Shown piece after piece: positions 1 through 7,935 of a DNA stretch of 9,446 nt. The stretch covers positions 1-9,446 of the forward strand of contig CAIUCF010000742.1 of NCBI GenBank assembly GCA_903897565.1, read 5' to 3'. The number at the start of each line of letters is the position of its first letter. Within the stretch, counting starts at the first letter, position 1. Made by a program: the position numbers and the translations under genes. The stretch comes from an uncultured Rhodospirillales bacterium (GTDB lineage Bacteria; Pseudomonadota; Alphaproteobacteria; ATCC43930; CGMCC-115725). The notes beneath the pieces are model-generated. The model was not told the origin of the DNA. It saw nothing but the letters and a program-made list of their open reading frames with translations, and ran no database searches.

Positions 1-1
1 A

Positions 2-1318
2 GATCGTGATGGACCGGCCTATCGCCAGTTCTGGGACGCGCTTCGCCGTGGGGAATTCCAGGCGACCCAATTCAAGCGGATCGGCAAGGGCGGCAAAGAA
101 ATCTGGCTGGAGGCCTCCTACAATCCGATTCTCGCCGCAGGCGGACGTGTCGTCAAAGTCGTCAAGTTCGCAACCGACATCACGGCGCAGAAGACCGTCA
201 CCGCCGATATGCTTGGCAAGATCGAGGCGATCGGGCGCTCGCAGGCTGTAATCGAGTTTGACCTGAACGGCGATATCCTCGACGCCAACGAGAATTTCCT
301 GACGGCGATGGGGTACCGTCTCGACGAAATCAAAGGTCGCCATCACAGCCTGTTCGTCGAACCCGGCTACCGCGACGGCGCCGAGTACCGGTCGTTCTGG
401 GAGAAGCTGCGGCGTGGTGAATACCAGGCGGCCCAATTCAAGCGCATCGCCAAGGGCGGCAGGGAAGTCTGGCTCCAGGCATCCTATAATCCCGTCATGG
501 ATGCCAATGGTCGTCCGTGCAAGGTGGTGAAGTTCGCGACTGATCTCTCGGGCCGTAAGGCCGAGAACGCTGCGCTCGCCCAGGCATTCGAGAGTGGCGT
601 CAAGGGCATGGTCGGCGCGGTGTCGGCTTCGGCCGAGGGCATGGAGGCGACGGCGCAGCTGCTGGCCGCGGCCGCCGAGCAGACGACCCAGCAATCCCAT
701 ACCGTGGCCGCAGCGACCGAGGAACTCTCGGCGAGCGTCAACGAGATCGCCCGCCAGATCGACCAGTCCAACCGGGTTATCGGCTCAGCCGTAACCCAGG
801 TTCGCAGTTCGGAGGCGATGGTCGACGCTCTGGTGGCTGCGGCCGAGAAGATCGGCAATGTCACCAAGATGATCAACGACATCGCCAGCCAGACCAATCT
901 TCTGGCGCTCAACGCGACGATCGAGGCCGCGCGTGCCGGAGAAGCGGGCAAGGGGTTCGCGGTCGTCGCCTCCGAGGTCAAGTCGCTGGCGACGCAGACG
1001 GCGAAGGCGACGGATGAAATCGCGGCACAGATCCGCGAGATCCAGGATTCGAGCCATACGACCGCGGCCGCGATCCGGGATATCGGCAGGATCGTGTCGG
1101 AGGTCAGCGAGATCACCACCTCGATTTCCGGCGCGGTCGAGGAGCAATCGGCGGCGACCCAGGAAGTCTCATCCAACATCGGCGGCGTCTCGGCCGCTGC
1201 CGGCGATACCGGCCGCTCCTCCGCGGAAGTCCTCAACGTCGCGCAGGTGCTTTCGCAACAGGCGGCGGAACTCGGGACACGGGTGGACAAGTTCCTTGCC
1301 GAGGTGCGGGCGATGTAG
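2..1318 (+). CDS. Methyl-accepting chemotaxis protein with tandem PAS domains (5' partial)
   Basis: This is a chemoreceptor that would signal to the CheA/CheW kinase complex. The frame is open to the left edge, so the start is outside the window; an internal ATG at 209 is not the real start because homologous coding sequence continues upstream of it. Two PAS/PAC copies are visible. The end of copy 1 (about 2-205) and copy 2 (about 230-570) align with a 122-codon offset and share 42 of 64 residues over the compared part, including the motif YNP...KVVKFATD. From about 590 to the end there is an alanine-rich coiled coil with the canonical receptor hairpin tip around 873-993 ([19 protein letters not shown], then [11 protein letters not shown]). 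No membrane segment, HAMP domain or C-terminal CheR/CheB tether pentapeptide is seen, so the visible part looks soluble. PAS-PAS-receptor architecture is known from BdlA-type proteins and many alphaproteobacterial receptors. The ligand or cofactor cannot be inferred. No clear terminator follows. Confidence 0.93.
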   Translation, partial: DRDGPAYRQFWDALRRGEFQATQFKRIGKGGKEIWLEASYNPILAAGGRVVKVVKFATDITAQKTVTADMLGKIEAIGRSQAVIEFDLNGDILDANENFLTAMGYRLDEIKGRHHSLFVEPGYRDGAEYRSFWEKLRRGEYQAAQFKRIAKGGREVWLQASYNPVMDANGRPCKVVKFATDLSGRKAENAALAQAFESGVKGMVGAVSASAEGMEATAQLLAAAAEQTTQQSHTVAAATEELSASVNEIARQIDQSNRVIGSAVTQVRSSEAMVDALVAAAEKIGNVTKMINDIASQTNLLALNATIEAARAGEAGKGFAVVASEVKSLATQTAKATDEIAAQIREIQDSSHTTAAAIRDIGRIVSEVSEITTSISGAVEEQSAATQEVSSNIGGVSAAAGDTGRSSAEVLNVAQVLSQQAAELGTRVDKFLAEVRAM

Positions 1319-1393
1319 CCGACCCCGTATGGGCACCGGGGCGGCTCAGGCCGTCCCGATCGCGTCTGACGGGTCCCGGGGTGTGAAGGACCG

Positions 1394-1411
1394 ATGTTTC
1401 ACGTGAAACAT
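1394..1411. promoter_or_regulatory. parS: parS site 1 (ParB binding centromere)
   Basis: ATGTTTCACGTGAAACAT is an 18-bp perfect palindrome containing the 16-bp parS consensus TGTTTCACGTGAAACA at 1395-1410. The site is intergenic, 329 bp before the mnmG start and about 4.0 kb upstream of parB. ParB is expected to bind it specifically and spread outwards. It matches the second site at 3770-3785 exactly over 16 bp. Confidence 0.96.
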
Positions 1412-1502
1412 TTGGCGACGCGGGCGGCGGAAAAGGGTCAGCGGTTGCCTCGATGATCCGACGTAATGACCGCGCGGGTCGGACAAGCCGGAGGATCGTG
1501 GA

Positions 1503-1595
1503 ATGCGCCGCGCTTTTCCGCGTTCATTGCCGCAACACCCGTTTGAATTGGTGCCCGCCGACGTTGCGGATCGACGTTACGATTGGGGTGGCTAA
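1503..1595 (+). CDS. Possible 30-residue small protein or leader peptide
   Basis: An ATG at 1503 opens a 30-codon frame ending in TAA at 1593-1595. The peptide starts MRRAFPRSLP and ends DRRYDWGG; it is arginine and proline rich and has no membrane segment. A strong Shine-Dalgarno sequence GGAGG lies at 1490-1494 with 8 nt of spacing, better than that of any large gene in this window. It lies 144 bp upstream of mnmG on the same strand. I do not recognise the peptide. It could be a real small protein, a leader peptide that affects mnmG, or a chance frame; a short frame in GC-rich DNA is weak evidence alone, so only the ribosome binding site argues for it. Confidence 0.3.
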   Translation: MRRAFPRSLPQHPFELVPADVADRRYDWGG

Positions 1596-1700
1596 GGTAG
1601 CGAAAGACCCCGACTAGGTTGCCCAGCGTCCGTACCTAGACGAAGGCGAGGTAAACTCGTGCCGACAGCAGGATAAATCGGCTCGCCGGACTCTCCCGCT

Positions 1701-1729
1701 TTGACCCGCTGCCCCATTCTGAGTAATGT
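1701..1729 (+). promoter_or_regulatory. Candidate promoter of mnmG
   Basis: TTGACC (1701-1706) and TAATGT (1724-1729) are separated by 17 bp, resembling a housekeeping sigma factor promoter with a good -35 and a poor -10 element. Transcription would then begin at about 1735-1737, only a few bases before the ATG at 1740. This is a pattern match only. Confidence 0.3.
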
Positions 1730-1739
1730 CCGCGCCATT

Positions 1740-3620
<1,881 letters not shown>

Positions 3621-3658
3621 GATGATCATCGTCGAGACCGATCGCCGGAGAGAACGTG

Positions 3659-3743
3659 CTGGATTGCTGCGTCGCTTCGCGCCTCGCAATGACGAAATAG
3701 GACTTCCTTTCTCCGTCATTGCGAGCGCAGCGAAGCAATCCAG
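3659..3743. repeat. REP-like palindromic intergenic repeat (family A)
   Basis: A large imperfect inverted repeat fills most of the mnmG-rsmG gap. The left arm 3659-3694 begins CTGGATTGCT and ends TCGCAATGACG; the right arm 3714-3743 is its reverse complement at both ends (10 and 11 bases perfect), with a central length difference of 6 bases. The loop is about 19 nt. The sequence type GGATTGCTTCGC...GCAATGACG is a familiar dispersed palindrome of bacterial intergenic DNA, so it is probably multicopy in this genome. In RNA it would fold into a long hairpin that could affect transcript stability or read-through. Its right edge abuts the likely rsmG ribosome binding site AGGGG at 3742-3746. Confidence 0.85.
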
Positions 3744-3749
3744 GGGCGC

Positions 3750-4406
3750 GTGTCCGGTCTCCCCGGCAATGTTTCACGTGAAACAATGACCGGACCGAGC
3801 GAAAAAGCCGCAAAGGCGTTGCGAGGCTTCGGCGTCACCCCGGAGATCGAGGGGCGGCTGTCCGTCTATGTCGACTTGCTGGCCAAGTGGAATCCGAAGA
3901 TCAATCTGGTCGGGTCGAAGACCCTGGATGATCCCTGGACGCGACACATCCTCGACTCAGTCCAGCTCAGGCCCTTCATGCCGGCGACGCCCTGCACCCT
4001 GGTCGATCTCGGCAGCGGCGCCGGGCTGCCGGGGCTGATCCTGGCGATCCTCGGCGTCGGCGACGTCCATCTCGTCGAATCCGACGCCCGCAAATGCGTC
4101 TTCCTGCGCGAGGCGGCGCGGGTAACGGCGACGCCGGTGACGATCCATAATCTGCGACTCGAGGCGCTACCGGCGATCGCCGCCGATGTCGTCACTGCCC
4201 GCGCCCTGGCGCCGCTTGACGAATTGCTGCCGATGGTCGCGCGATTCCTCAAGCCCGCGGGCAGGGCCGTGCTATTAAAGGGCGCACGCTGGGCGGAGGA
4301 ATTGACCACCGCGCATAAATCCTGGCACATGGCGGTCAGCGACCATCCCAGCGTCACCGATCCCGCTGCGCGCATCTTGTTAGTGGAGTCACTCTCCCGT
4401 GGCTGA
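3750..4406 (+). CDS. rsmG: 16S rRNA (guanine(527)-N7)-methyltransferase RsmG (GidB)
   Basis: RsmG methylates N7 of G527 in 16S rRNA of the 30S subunit with S-adenosylmethionine; loss gives low-level streptomycin resistance in several bacteria. Visible motifs are KWNPKINLVG (residues 46-55), the SAM-binding loop LVDLGSGAGLPG (84-95), the acidic VESDARKCVFLREAA (109-123) and VTARALAPLDELLP (148-161). The GTG start at 3750 gives 218 residues and has AGGGG 3 nt upstream, rather close; ATG 3786 would give 206 residues. GTG is preferred because it keeps the residues NVSRET, which are encoded by parS site 2 and recur at the N terminus of many RsmG proteins. The 3' end overlaps parA by 8 nt, indicating translational coupling. 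Confidence 0.96.
   Translation: MSGLPGNVSRETMTGPSEKAAKALRGFGVTPEIEGRLSVYVDLLAKWNPKINLVGSKTLDDPWTRHILDSVQLRPFMPATPCTLVDLGSGAGLPGLILAILGVGDVHLVESDARKCVFLREAARVTATPVTIHNLRLEALPAIAADVVTARALAPLDELLPMVARFLKPAGRAVLLKGARWAEELTTAHKSWHMAVSDHPSVTDPAARILLVESLSRG
3770..3785. promoter_or_regulatory. parS: parS site 2, inside the 5' end of rsmG
   Basis: TGTTTCACGTGAAACA is a perfect 16-bp palindrome identical to the core of site 1. It is read as codons for V-S-R-E-T of RsmG if translation begins at 3750, and ends immediately before the alternative ATG at 3786. It is 614 bp upstream of parA and about 1.6 kb upstream of parB. parS within rsmG is a known, recurrent position. Confidence 0.96.
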
Positions 4407-5229
4407 AGACCCGATCCGACATATGCCCGTGCCTCTGCCCAAGACGCCGCGCGTCTTCGCTATCGCCAACCAGAAGGGCGGGGTGGGCAAGACCACGACC
4501 GCCGTCAATCTGGCAACCGCGCTGGCGGCCGCGGAAAAGCGCGTGCTCCTGATCGATCTCGACCCCCAGGGCAACGCAAGCACCGGGCTGGGGATCACGC
4601 CCCGCCAACGCGTCGTCACCACCTATGACGTCATCATGGGCCAGGACGAAATCGGCGCCGCGCTGGTGGCGACGACGGTGCCGGGCCTGCAGCTGGTGGC
4701 GTCGTCGGTGGCGCTGGCCGGCGCCGAGGTCGAGCTCGTCAATGTCGAGCGCCGCGAGTTCCGCCTGCGCGACGCGCTGTCCCGGCTCAACATCGTCTAT
4801 GACTATGTGCTGGTCGATTGCCCGCCGTCGCTGGGTCTGCTCACTCTCAACGCCATGGTCGCGGCGAGCGCGGTGCTGGTGCCGCTGCAATGCGAGTTCT
4901 ACGCGCTCGAAGGCCTCAGCCATCTCGTGCGCACCATCGATCGCGTCAAGCAGCACCTCAATCCCAGCCTCGATATCCAAGGTGTGGTCCTGACGATGTT
5001 CGATAAGCGGAACAATCTCTGCGATTCGGTCGCCGAGGACGTCCGCGGCTATTTCGGCGACAAGGTCTACAACACCACGATTCCGCGCAACGTCAAGGTT
5101 TCGGAGGCGCCGAGCTACGGCAAGCCCGTGCTGCTCTACGACTGGCGCTGCGCCGGGGCGCAGGCCTATATCCATCTCGCCAGTGAAGTCCTGTTCCGCG
5201 AGCAGGATTACGCCCAGGCCCTGATCTAG
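4399..5229 (+). CDS. parA: Chromosome partitioning ATPase ParA (Soj family)
   Basis: ParA is the deviant-Walker ATPase that, as an ATP dimer, binds nucleoid DNA non-specifically and pulls ParB-parS complexes towards the pole. The 276-residue protein has the deviant Walker A box KGGVGKTT (residues 26-33, signature Lys26), LLIDLDPQGNAS (50-61) and the Walker B-like VLVDCPPSLG (137-146). A short N-terminal tail of about 18 residues precedes the fold, as in chromosomal ParA proteins. The GTG start at 4399 lies inside the rsmG 3' end (8-nt overlap) with GGAG at 4385-4388 as ribosome binding site. The downstream gap to parB is 178 bp, longer than usual, because of an inserted palindromic repeat. 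Confidence 0.98.
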   Translation: MAEDPIRHMPVPLPKTPRVFAIANQKGGVGKTTTAVNLATALAAAEKRVLLIDLDPQGNASTGLGITPRQRVVTTYDVIMGQDEIGAALVATTVPGLQLVASSVALAGAEVELVNVERREFRLRDALSRLNIVYDYVLVDCPPSLGLLTLNAMVAASAVLVPLQCEFYALEGLSHLVRTIDRVKQHLNPSLDIQGVVLTMFDKRNNLCDSVAEDVRGYFGDKVYNTTIPRNVKVSEAPSYGKPVLLYDWRCAGAQAYIHLASEVLFREQDYAQALI

Positions 5230-5279
5230 GTTCGATATCGGAACGCCTCCATGACGCCGATCTCGCCACATTCTAACCT

Positions 5280-5362
5280 CGTCATCCCCGCGAAGGCGGG
5301 GATCCATTGGGCCAACACCCGGTCTCGGGGATGTATGGATCCCCGACTTCGCGGGGATGACG
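5280..5362. repeat. REP-like palindromic intergenic repeat (family B) between parA and parB
   Basis: Two 28-nt arms, 5280-5307 and 5335-5362, are reverse complements with 27 of 28 positions matching, around a 27-nt loop. The left arm begins CGTCATCCCCGCGAAGGCGG and the right arm ends CGCGGGGATGACG. CGTCATCCCCGCGAA...GGGGATCC is a familiar dispersed palindrome in GC-rich proteobacteria, so it is probably multicopy here. It is unrelated in sequence to the repeat at 3659-3743. In the transcript it would form a very stable hairpin without a following U-run, so it is more likely a stability or partial attenuation element than an intrinsic terminator. Confidence 0.88.
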
Positions 5363-5407
5363 GCGGAATAGCCGTTTTAAATCAATATATTAGAGGAATA
5401 ATCGCCG
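5363..5407 (+). promoter_or_regulatory. AT-rich leader and ribosome binding site of parB
   Basis: After the GC-rich palindrome the sequence turns sharply AT-rich (GTTTTAAATCAATATATTAG around 5374-5393) and contains AGAGGA at 5392-5397, 10 nt before the GTG start at 5408. TATATT (5386-5391) could be a -10 element, but no -35 element is seen at proper spacing, so a separate parB promoter is only a possibility. Confidence 0.35.
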
Positions 5408-6274
5408 GTGGCTGACGACGGAAAACGCCGCACCCTGGGCCGGGGCTTGTCCGCCCTGTTCGGCGAGGACGCCGACGCGCCGCCCGAGACGCGCAAAGCC
5501 ACCCGGGCGATCCCGATCGAGCAGATCCGCCCGGGACGCTATCAGCCGCGCCGGCATTTCGACCCGGACGCGATCGCCACCCTGGCGGCCTCGATCCGCG
5601 AGAAGGGCATCCTGCAGCCGCTGCTGGTGCGGCCGCTGCCCAACCTTCCCAATACCTATGAGCTGATCGCCGGCGAGCGGCGCTGGCGTGCAGCGCAGCA
5701 GGCGCAACTGCACGAAGTCCCGGTATTGATCCGCGATCTCTCCGATCGGGAGACCCTGGAGATCGCGCTGATCGAGAACCTCCAGCGCGAGGATCTCAAT
5801 CCCATGGAAGAGGCGGATGCCTATGCGCGGCTGATGGCGGAATTCCAGCACACCCAGGACGAACTCGCCCGCGCCGTCGGCAAGTCACGGAGCCATGTCG
5901 CCAATACCCTGCGTCTGCTCGCCCTGCCGGAGCCGGTGCGCGAACATCTCGCCGAGGGCCGCCTGAGCGCCGGTCATGCCCGCAGCCTGATCGGCCTGGA
6001 TCGGGCCGAAGATGTCGCCCGCGACATCATCGCCCGCGGCCTCAATGTCCGCCAGACCGAAGCGCTCGCCCAGCGCCTGCGCCAGCCCGTAACGACCCCG
6101 GCGGCTAAACCGGCGCCGTCATTGCTCGACGCCGACACGATCGAACTCGAACGCCTCGTCTCCGCCGGCCTCGGCCTCGGCGTCAAGATCCGCCACAAGG
6201 GCAGCGGCGGCGAAATCCTCATACAGTACAAGAACTTCGACCAGCTCGACCACCTCATCCGCAAGCTGAGCTAA
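5408..6274 (+). CDS. parB: Chromosome partitioning protein ParB (CTP-dependent parS-binding clamp)
   Basis: ParB binds parS, then hydrolyses CTP while sliding and spreading to form the partition complex, and stimulates ParA. The 288-residue protein has an N-terminal [11 protein letters not shown] (10-20), the usual ParA-activating motif; the ParB/Srx domain from about 35 with GERRWRA (89-95) and [14 protein letters not shown] (123-136), the CTP-binding boxes; a helix-turn-helix around 149-170 ([20 protein letters not shown]) for parS recognition; a linker rich in Pro and Ala (226-240); and a C-terminal dimerisation domain (245-288). The GTG start fits the family's N terminus. Its targets are the two parS sites seen at 1395 and 3770. 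Normally holA follows convergently; here a toxin-antitoxin pair lies between. Confidence 0.98.
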   Translation: MADDGKRRTLGRGLSALFGEDADAPPETRKATRAIPIEQIRPGRYQPRRHFDPDAIATLAASIREKGILQPLLVRPLPNLPNTYELIAGERRWRAAQQAQLHEVPVLIRDLSDRETLEIALIENLQREDLNPMEEADAYARLMAEFQHTQDELARAVGKSRSHVANTLRLLALPEPVREHLAEGRLSAGHARSLIGLDRAEDVARDIIARGLNVRQTEALAQRLRQPVTTPAAKPAPSLLDADTIELERLVSAGLGLGVKIRHKGSGGEILIQYKNFDQLDHLIRKLS

Positions 6275-6320
6275 TTAAGCTATGGGGTAACAGCGCCAGC
6301 GGCTTCCGCGCCCTTGGCCA

Positions 6321-6360
6321 CGCTTGTGAAGCATCCCGTAACGCGTTACGCTTCGTGAAC
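6321..6360. promoter_or_regulatory. Candidate operator of the toxin-antitoxin pair
   Basis: CGTAACGCGTTACG at 6337-6350 is a perfect 14-bp palindrome lying 28 bp before the antitoxin start. On its two sides are related sequences, CGCTTGTGAA (6321-6330) and CGCTTCGTGAAC (6349-6360), and the left one contains GCTT-GTG-AAGC (6322-6332). Type II antitoxins usually bind palindromes at their own promoter to autoregulate. No clear -35/-10 pair is visible. Binding by this antitoxin is inference. Confidence 0.45.
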
Positions 6361-6377
6361 GATTCTTATCGAGGGCG

Positions 6378-6587
6378 ATGACGATGGCTGCGGCCGATAG
6401 AATGAAGGCGATGCGTGAGAGGCGGCGACAGGAAGGGCTCCGCGAAATCCGGATGATCGTTCCGGACGCCCGCGCCCAGGCGGTTCGCGCCCGTGTCGCG
6501 CGACAAGTATCCGCACTTCCGCAACAGGGCGAACGCGACGCGCTGGATTGGATTGAGGCGGTCGCGGAATTCGATGAGGCGCGGTGA
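6378..6587 (+). CDS. MazE-like antitoxin (DUF3018 type)
   Basis: This 69-residue protein resembles the MazE-like antitoxins found before MazF/PemK toxins: RMKAMRERRRQEGLREIRM (8-26), then VPDAR, and an acidic tail DWIEAVAEFDEA. The basic N terminus is expected to bind DNA and the acidic C terminus to wrap and inhibit the toxin; both are inferred from the family. GAGGG at 6371-6375 is only 2 nt from ATG 6378 but 8 nt from ATG 6384, so the real start may be the third codon (67 residues). It overlaps the toxin start by 14 nt, the usual coupled arrangement. It begins 103 bp after parB and has no equivalent in the common parB-holA layout. Confidence 0.85.
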   Translation: MTMAAADRMKAMRERRRQEGLREIRMIVPDARAQAVRARVARQVSALPQQGERDALDWIEAVAEFDEAR

Positions 6588-6903
6588 CATCGTGACGGTC
6601 GCCGCATCGGGTGACTACGGGAAACCCCGGCCGGCGGTGATCGTTCAGACCGACGCTTTCTCCGAGCAACATGGTTCCGTCGTTGTGTGCCAGATGACGA
6701 CGACCCTGGCAGACGCCCCCGATTTCCGCGTCACCATCGAACCGAGCGTCGAGAACGGGCTGAAGGAGCGGTCCCAGATCATGGTCGACAAGCCGGTCAC
6801 GATTCGCCGTGAACGGATTGGCCGACGTATCGGACGCCTCAATGCCGACGAAGTGGTGCGCCTCGATATCGCGCTGGCCTTCGTCATGGGCCTTGCGGAC
6901 TGA
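6574..6903 (+). CDS. MazF/PemK family endoribonuclease toxin
   Basis: The 109-residue protein is a predicted type II toxin that cleaves mRNA at short sequences unless bound by the antitoxin. It opens MRRGDIVTVA and has GKPRPAVIV (16-24), whose Arg19 aligns with the catalytic Arg of E. coli MazF (HRPAVVL), then VVCQMTTT (37-44), with threonines where E. coli MazF has its catalytic Thr. The C-terminal strand and helix (RSQIMVDKPVTI, then LNADEVVRLDIALAFV) fit the family. The catalytic residues appear intact, so it is probably active. ATG 6574 is chosen because the family begins at the RRGDIV strand; ATG 6493 would add 27 residues that only overlap the antitoxin gene. The stop lies 3 bp from the convergent holA stop. 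Confidence 0.88.
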   Translation: MRRGDIVTVAASGDYGKPRPAVIVQTDAFSEQHGSVVVCQMTTTLADAPDFRVTIEPSVENGLKERSQIMVDKPVTIRRERIGRRIGRLNADEVVRLDIALAFVMGLAD

Positions 6904-6906
6904 TCC

Positions 6907-7935
6907 TCAGCCTTTCGGCTTCGGTATCCGCCCCAGGCTGAGCAGCGCCTGGCGGCAGATCGTGTCCTCGGGGAAGCCGGTGCGCTTGCAGTTGAGCTCG
7001 GCGGTATTGAGCAGGCTCAGCATGCGTTCGATCCGCACCGGCGGCCACGCGCGCAGCTGCGAGCGGAAACGGTCGACCAGCTTGAAGAACAGCGGCGGGC
7101 GGATGCCCCTGATCACCGTGTCGAGGCTTTGCCCGGCGGCGAGGTGACTGGCGGCGAGGTGAAGCTTGTGGCCATGGCGCAGCGCCGCACGCAGAATGGT
7201 GACGGCGCTGGTACCTTCCAGGAATAAGCGATCGAGGCCTTCGGCCGTGGCGCGATATTCGCCGTCGAGCGCGTCATAGATGACGTCGTCGAGCGCCAGC
7301 GTACTGGAATCGCCGATCGAGGCGACGACGTCGGCGAATTTCAGGCTGCCGCCGTCGCCGGCGAGCAGGGTCAGCTTTTCCAGCTCCTGGCGCGAGACCA
7401 TGCGGTCATTGCCGAGATGGCTGACGAGATACTGCACCGAATCCTCGTCGATGCGGATGCGATGGCCGGCCATGGTGTCACGGATCAGGCGTGCGACCTC
7501 GGCCGGGCCGTCGGCGTAGCAGGGGATCGCCACCGCCATGGCCGCGGCCTCGCAGGCCTTGCGCAAGCTGGAGCGGGCGTCGAGCCCACCGGCTTCGAGC
7601 ACGATCAACGCATCGCCGCGCGGCAGAGTCAGGATGTAATCGATGGTCTTGGCCAGTGCGTCGCCGGCCTCGCGGACCCGGACGACGCGGCGGCCGCCGA
7701 TCAGGCTGAGGCTGGAATACTCATCGGCGAGCCGAGCCGGGTCCTGGCGGGCCTCGTCACCGCTCATCTGGGTCAGGCGGAAGGGGTCGTCGGCAGCGCC
7801 ACCGAGAATGCCGCGGGTGATCGTCTCGGCGCGTTCGCGGACCAGACCCTCGTCGGCGCCGAAGATCAGGGCGACGGCAATGTCCTGGGGCGGTGCCCGC
7901 AGAAAGGTCGGGATCTGCGCGGTGCTGAGCTTCAC
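6907..7935 (-). CDS. holA: DNA polymerase III subunit delta (HolA)
   Basis: HolA is the wrench subunit of the clamp loader that opens the beta sliding clamp so that it can be placed on primed DNA. The protein has 342 residues (E. coli 343). The N terminus runs ALIFGADEGLVRERAETI (22-39), typical of domain I, followed by the AAA+-like fold without a Walker A box, as expected for delta. The central KLTLLAGD segment and the C-terminal helical region (AALRHGHKLHLAASHL, later RIERMLSLLNTAELNCKRTG) match the family. Translation starts at a GTG whose bases overlap the lptE stop (shared GTGA, 7932-7935), so it is translationally coupled to lptE. It ends 3 bp from the oppositely oriented toxin gene, leaving no room for a terminator outside the coding sequences. 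Confidence 0.95.
   Translation of the reverse strand: MKLSTAQIPTFLRAPPQDIAVALIFGADEGLVRERAETITRGILGGAADDPFRLTQMSGDEARQDPARLADEYSSLSLIGGRRVVRVREAGDALAKTIDYILTLPRGDALIVLEAGGLDARSSLRKACEAAAMAVAIPCYADGPAEVARLIRDTMAGHRIRIDEDSVQYLVSHLGNDRMVSRQELEKLTLLAGDGGSLKFADVVASIGDSSTLALDDVIYDALDGEYRATAEGLDRLFLEGTSAVTILRAALRHGHKLHLAASHLAAGQSLDTVIRGIRPPLFFKLVDRFRSQLRAWPPVRIERMLSLLNTAELNCKRTGFPEDTICRQALLSLGRIPKPKG

Larger units (their letters stand above)
1319..1739. other. 421-bp intergenic region between chemoreceptor and mnmG
   Basis: This stretch holds parS site 1 (1394-1411), a small ORF with a good ribosome binding site (1503-1595) and a candidate mnmG promoter (1701-1729). Several short possible stems are visible: CCCCG/CGGGG at 1323-1341, TCCGAC/GTCGGA at 1457-1483, GGGGT/ACCCC at 1585-1611 and CTAGGT/ACCTAG at 1614-1639. 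None is followed by a T-run, so no convincing intrinsic terminator is seen for the upstream gene. I found no tRNA and no recognisable riboswitch. In many alphaproteobacteria mnmE lies directly upstream of mnmG; no remnant of its coding sequence is recognisable here. Confidence 0.6.

Noticed and set aside
484..1290. 268-codon open frame on the - strand over the chemoreceptor
   Set aside because: It mirrors the alanine-rich coiled coil; the Ser/Ala-rich product is typical of antisense reading.
1323..1341. Possible terminator after the chemoreceptor (CCCCG/CGGGG stem)
   Set aside because: The stem is only 5 bp with a 9-nt loop and no T-run follows.
4354..5307. 317-codon open frame on the - strand over parA
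   Set aside because: It is antisense to parA, His/Arg-rich, without domain features; its start lies within the family B repeat.
6493..6573. Longer toxin start at ATG 6493
   Set aside because: It adds 27 residues outside the MazF fold that only overlap the antitoxin gene; the family begins at MRRGDIV (6574).
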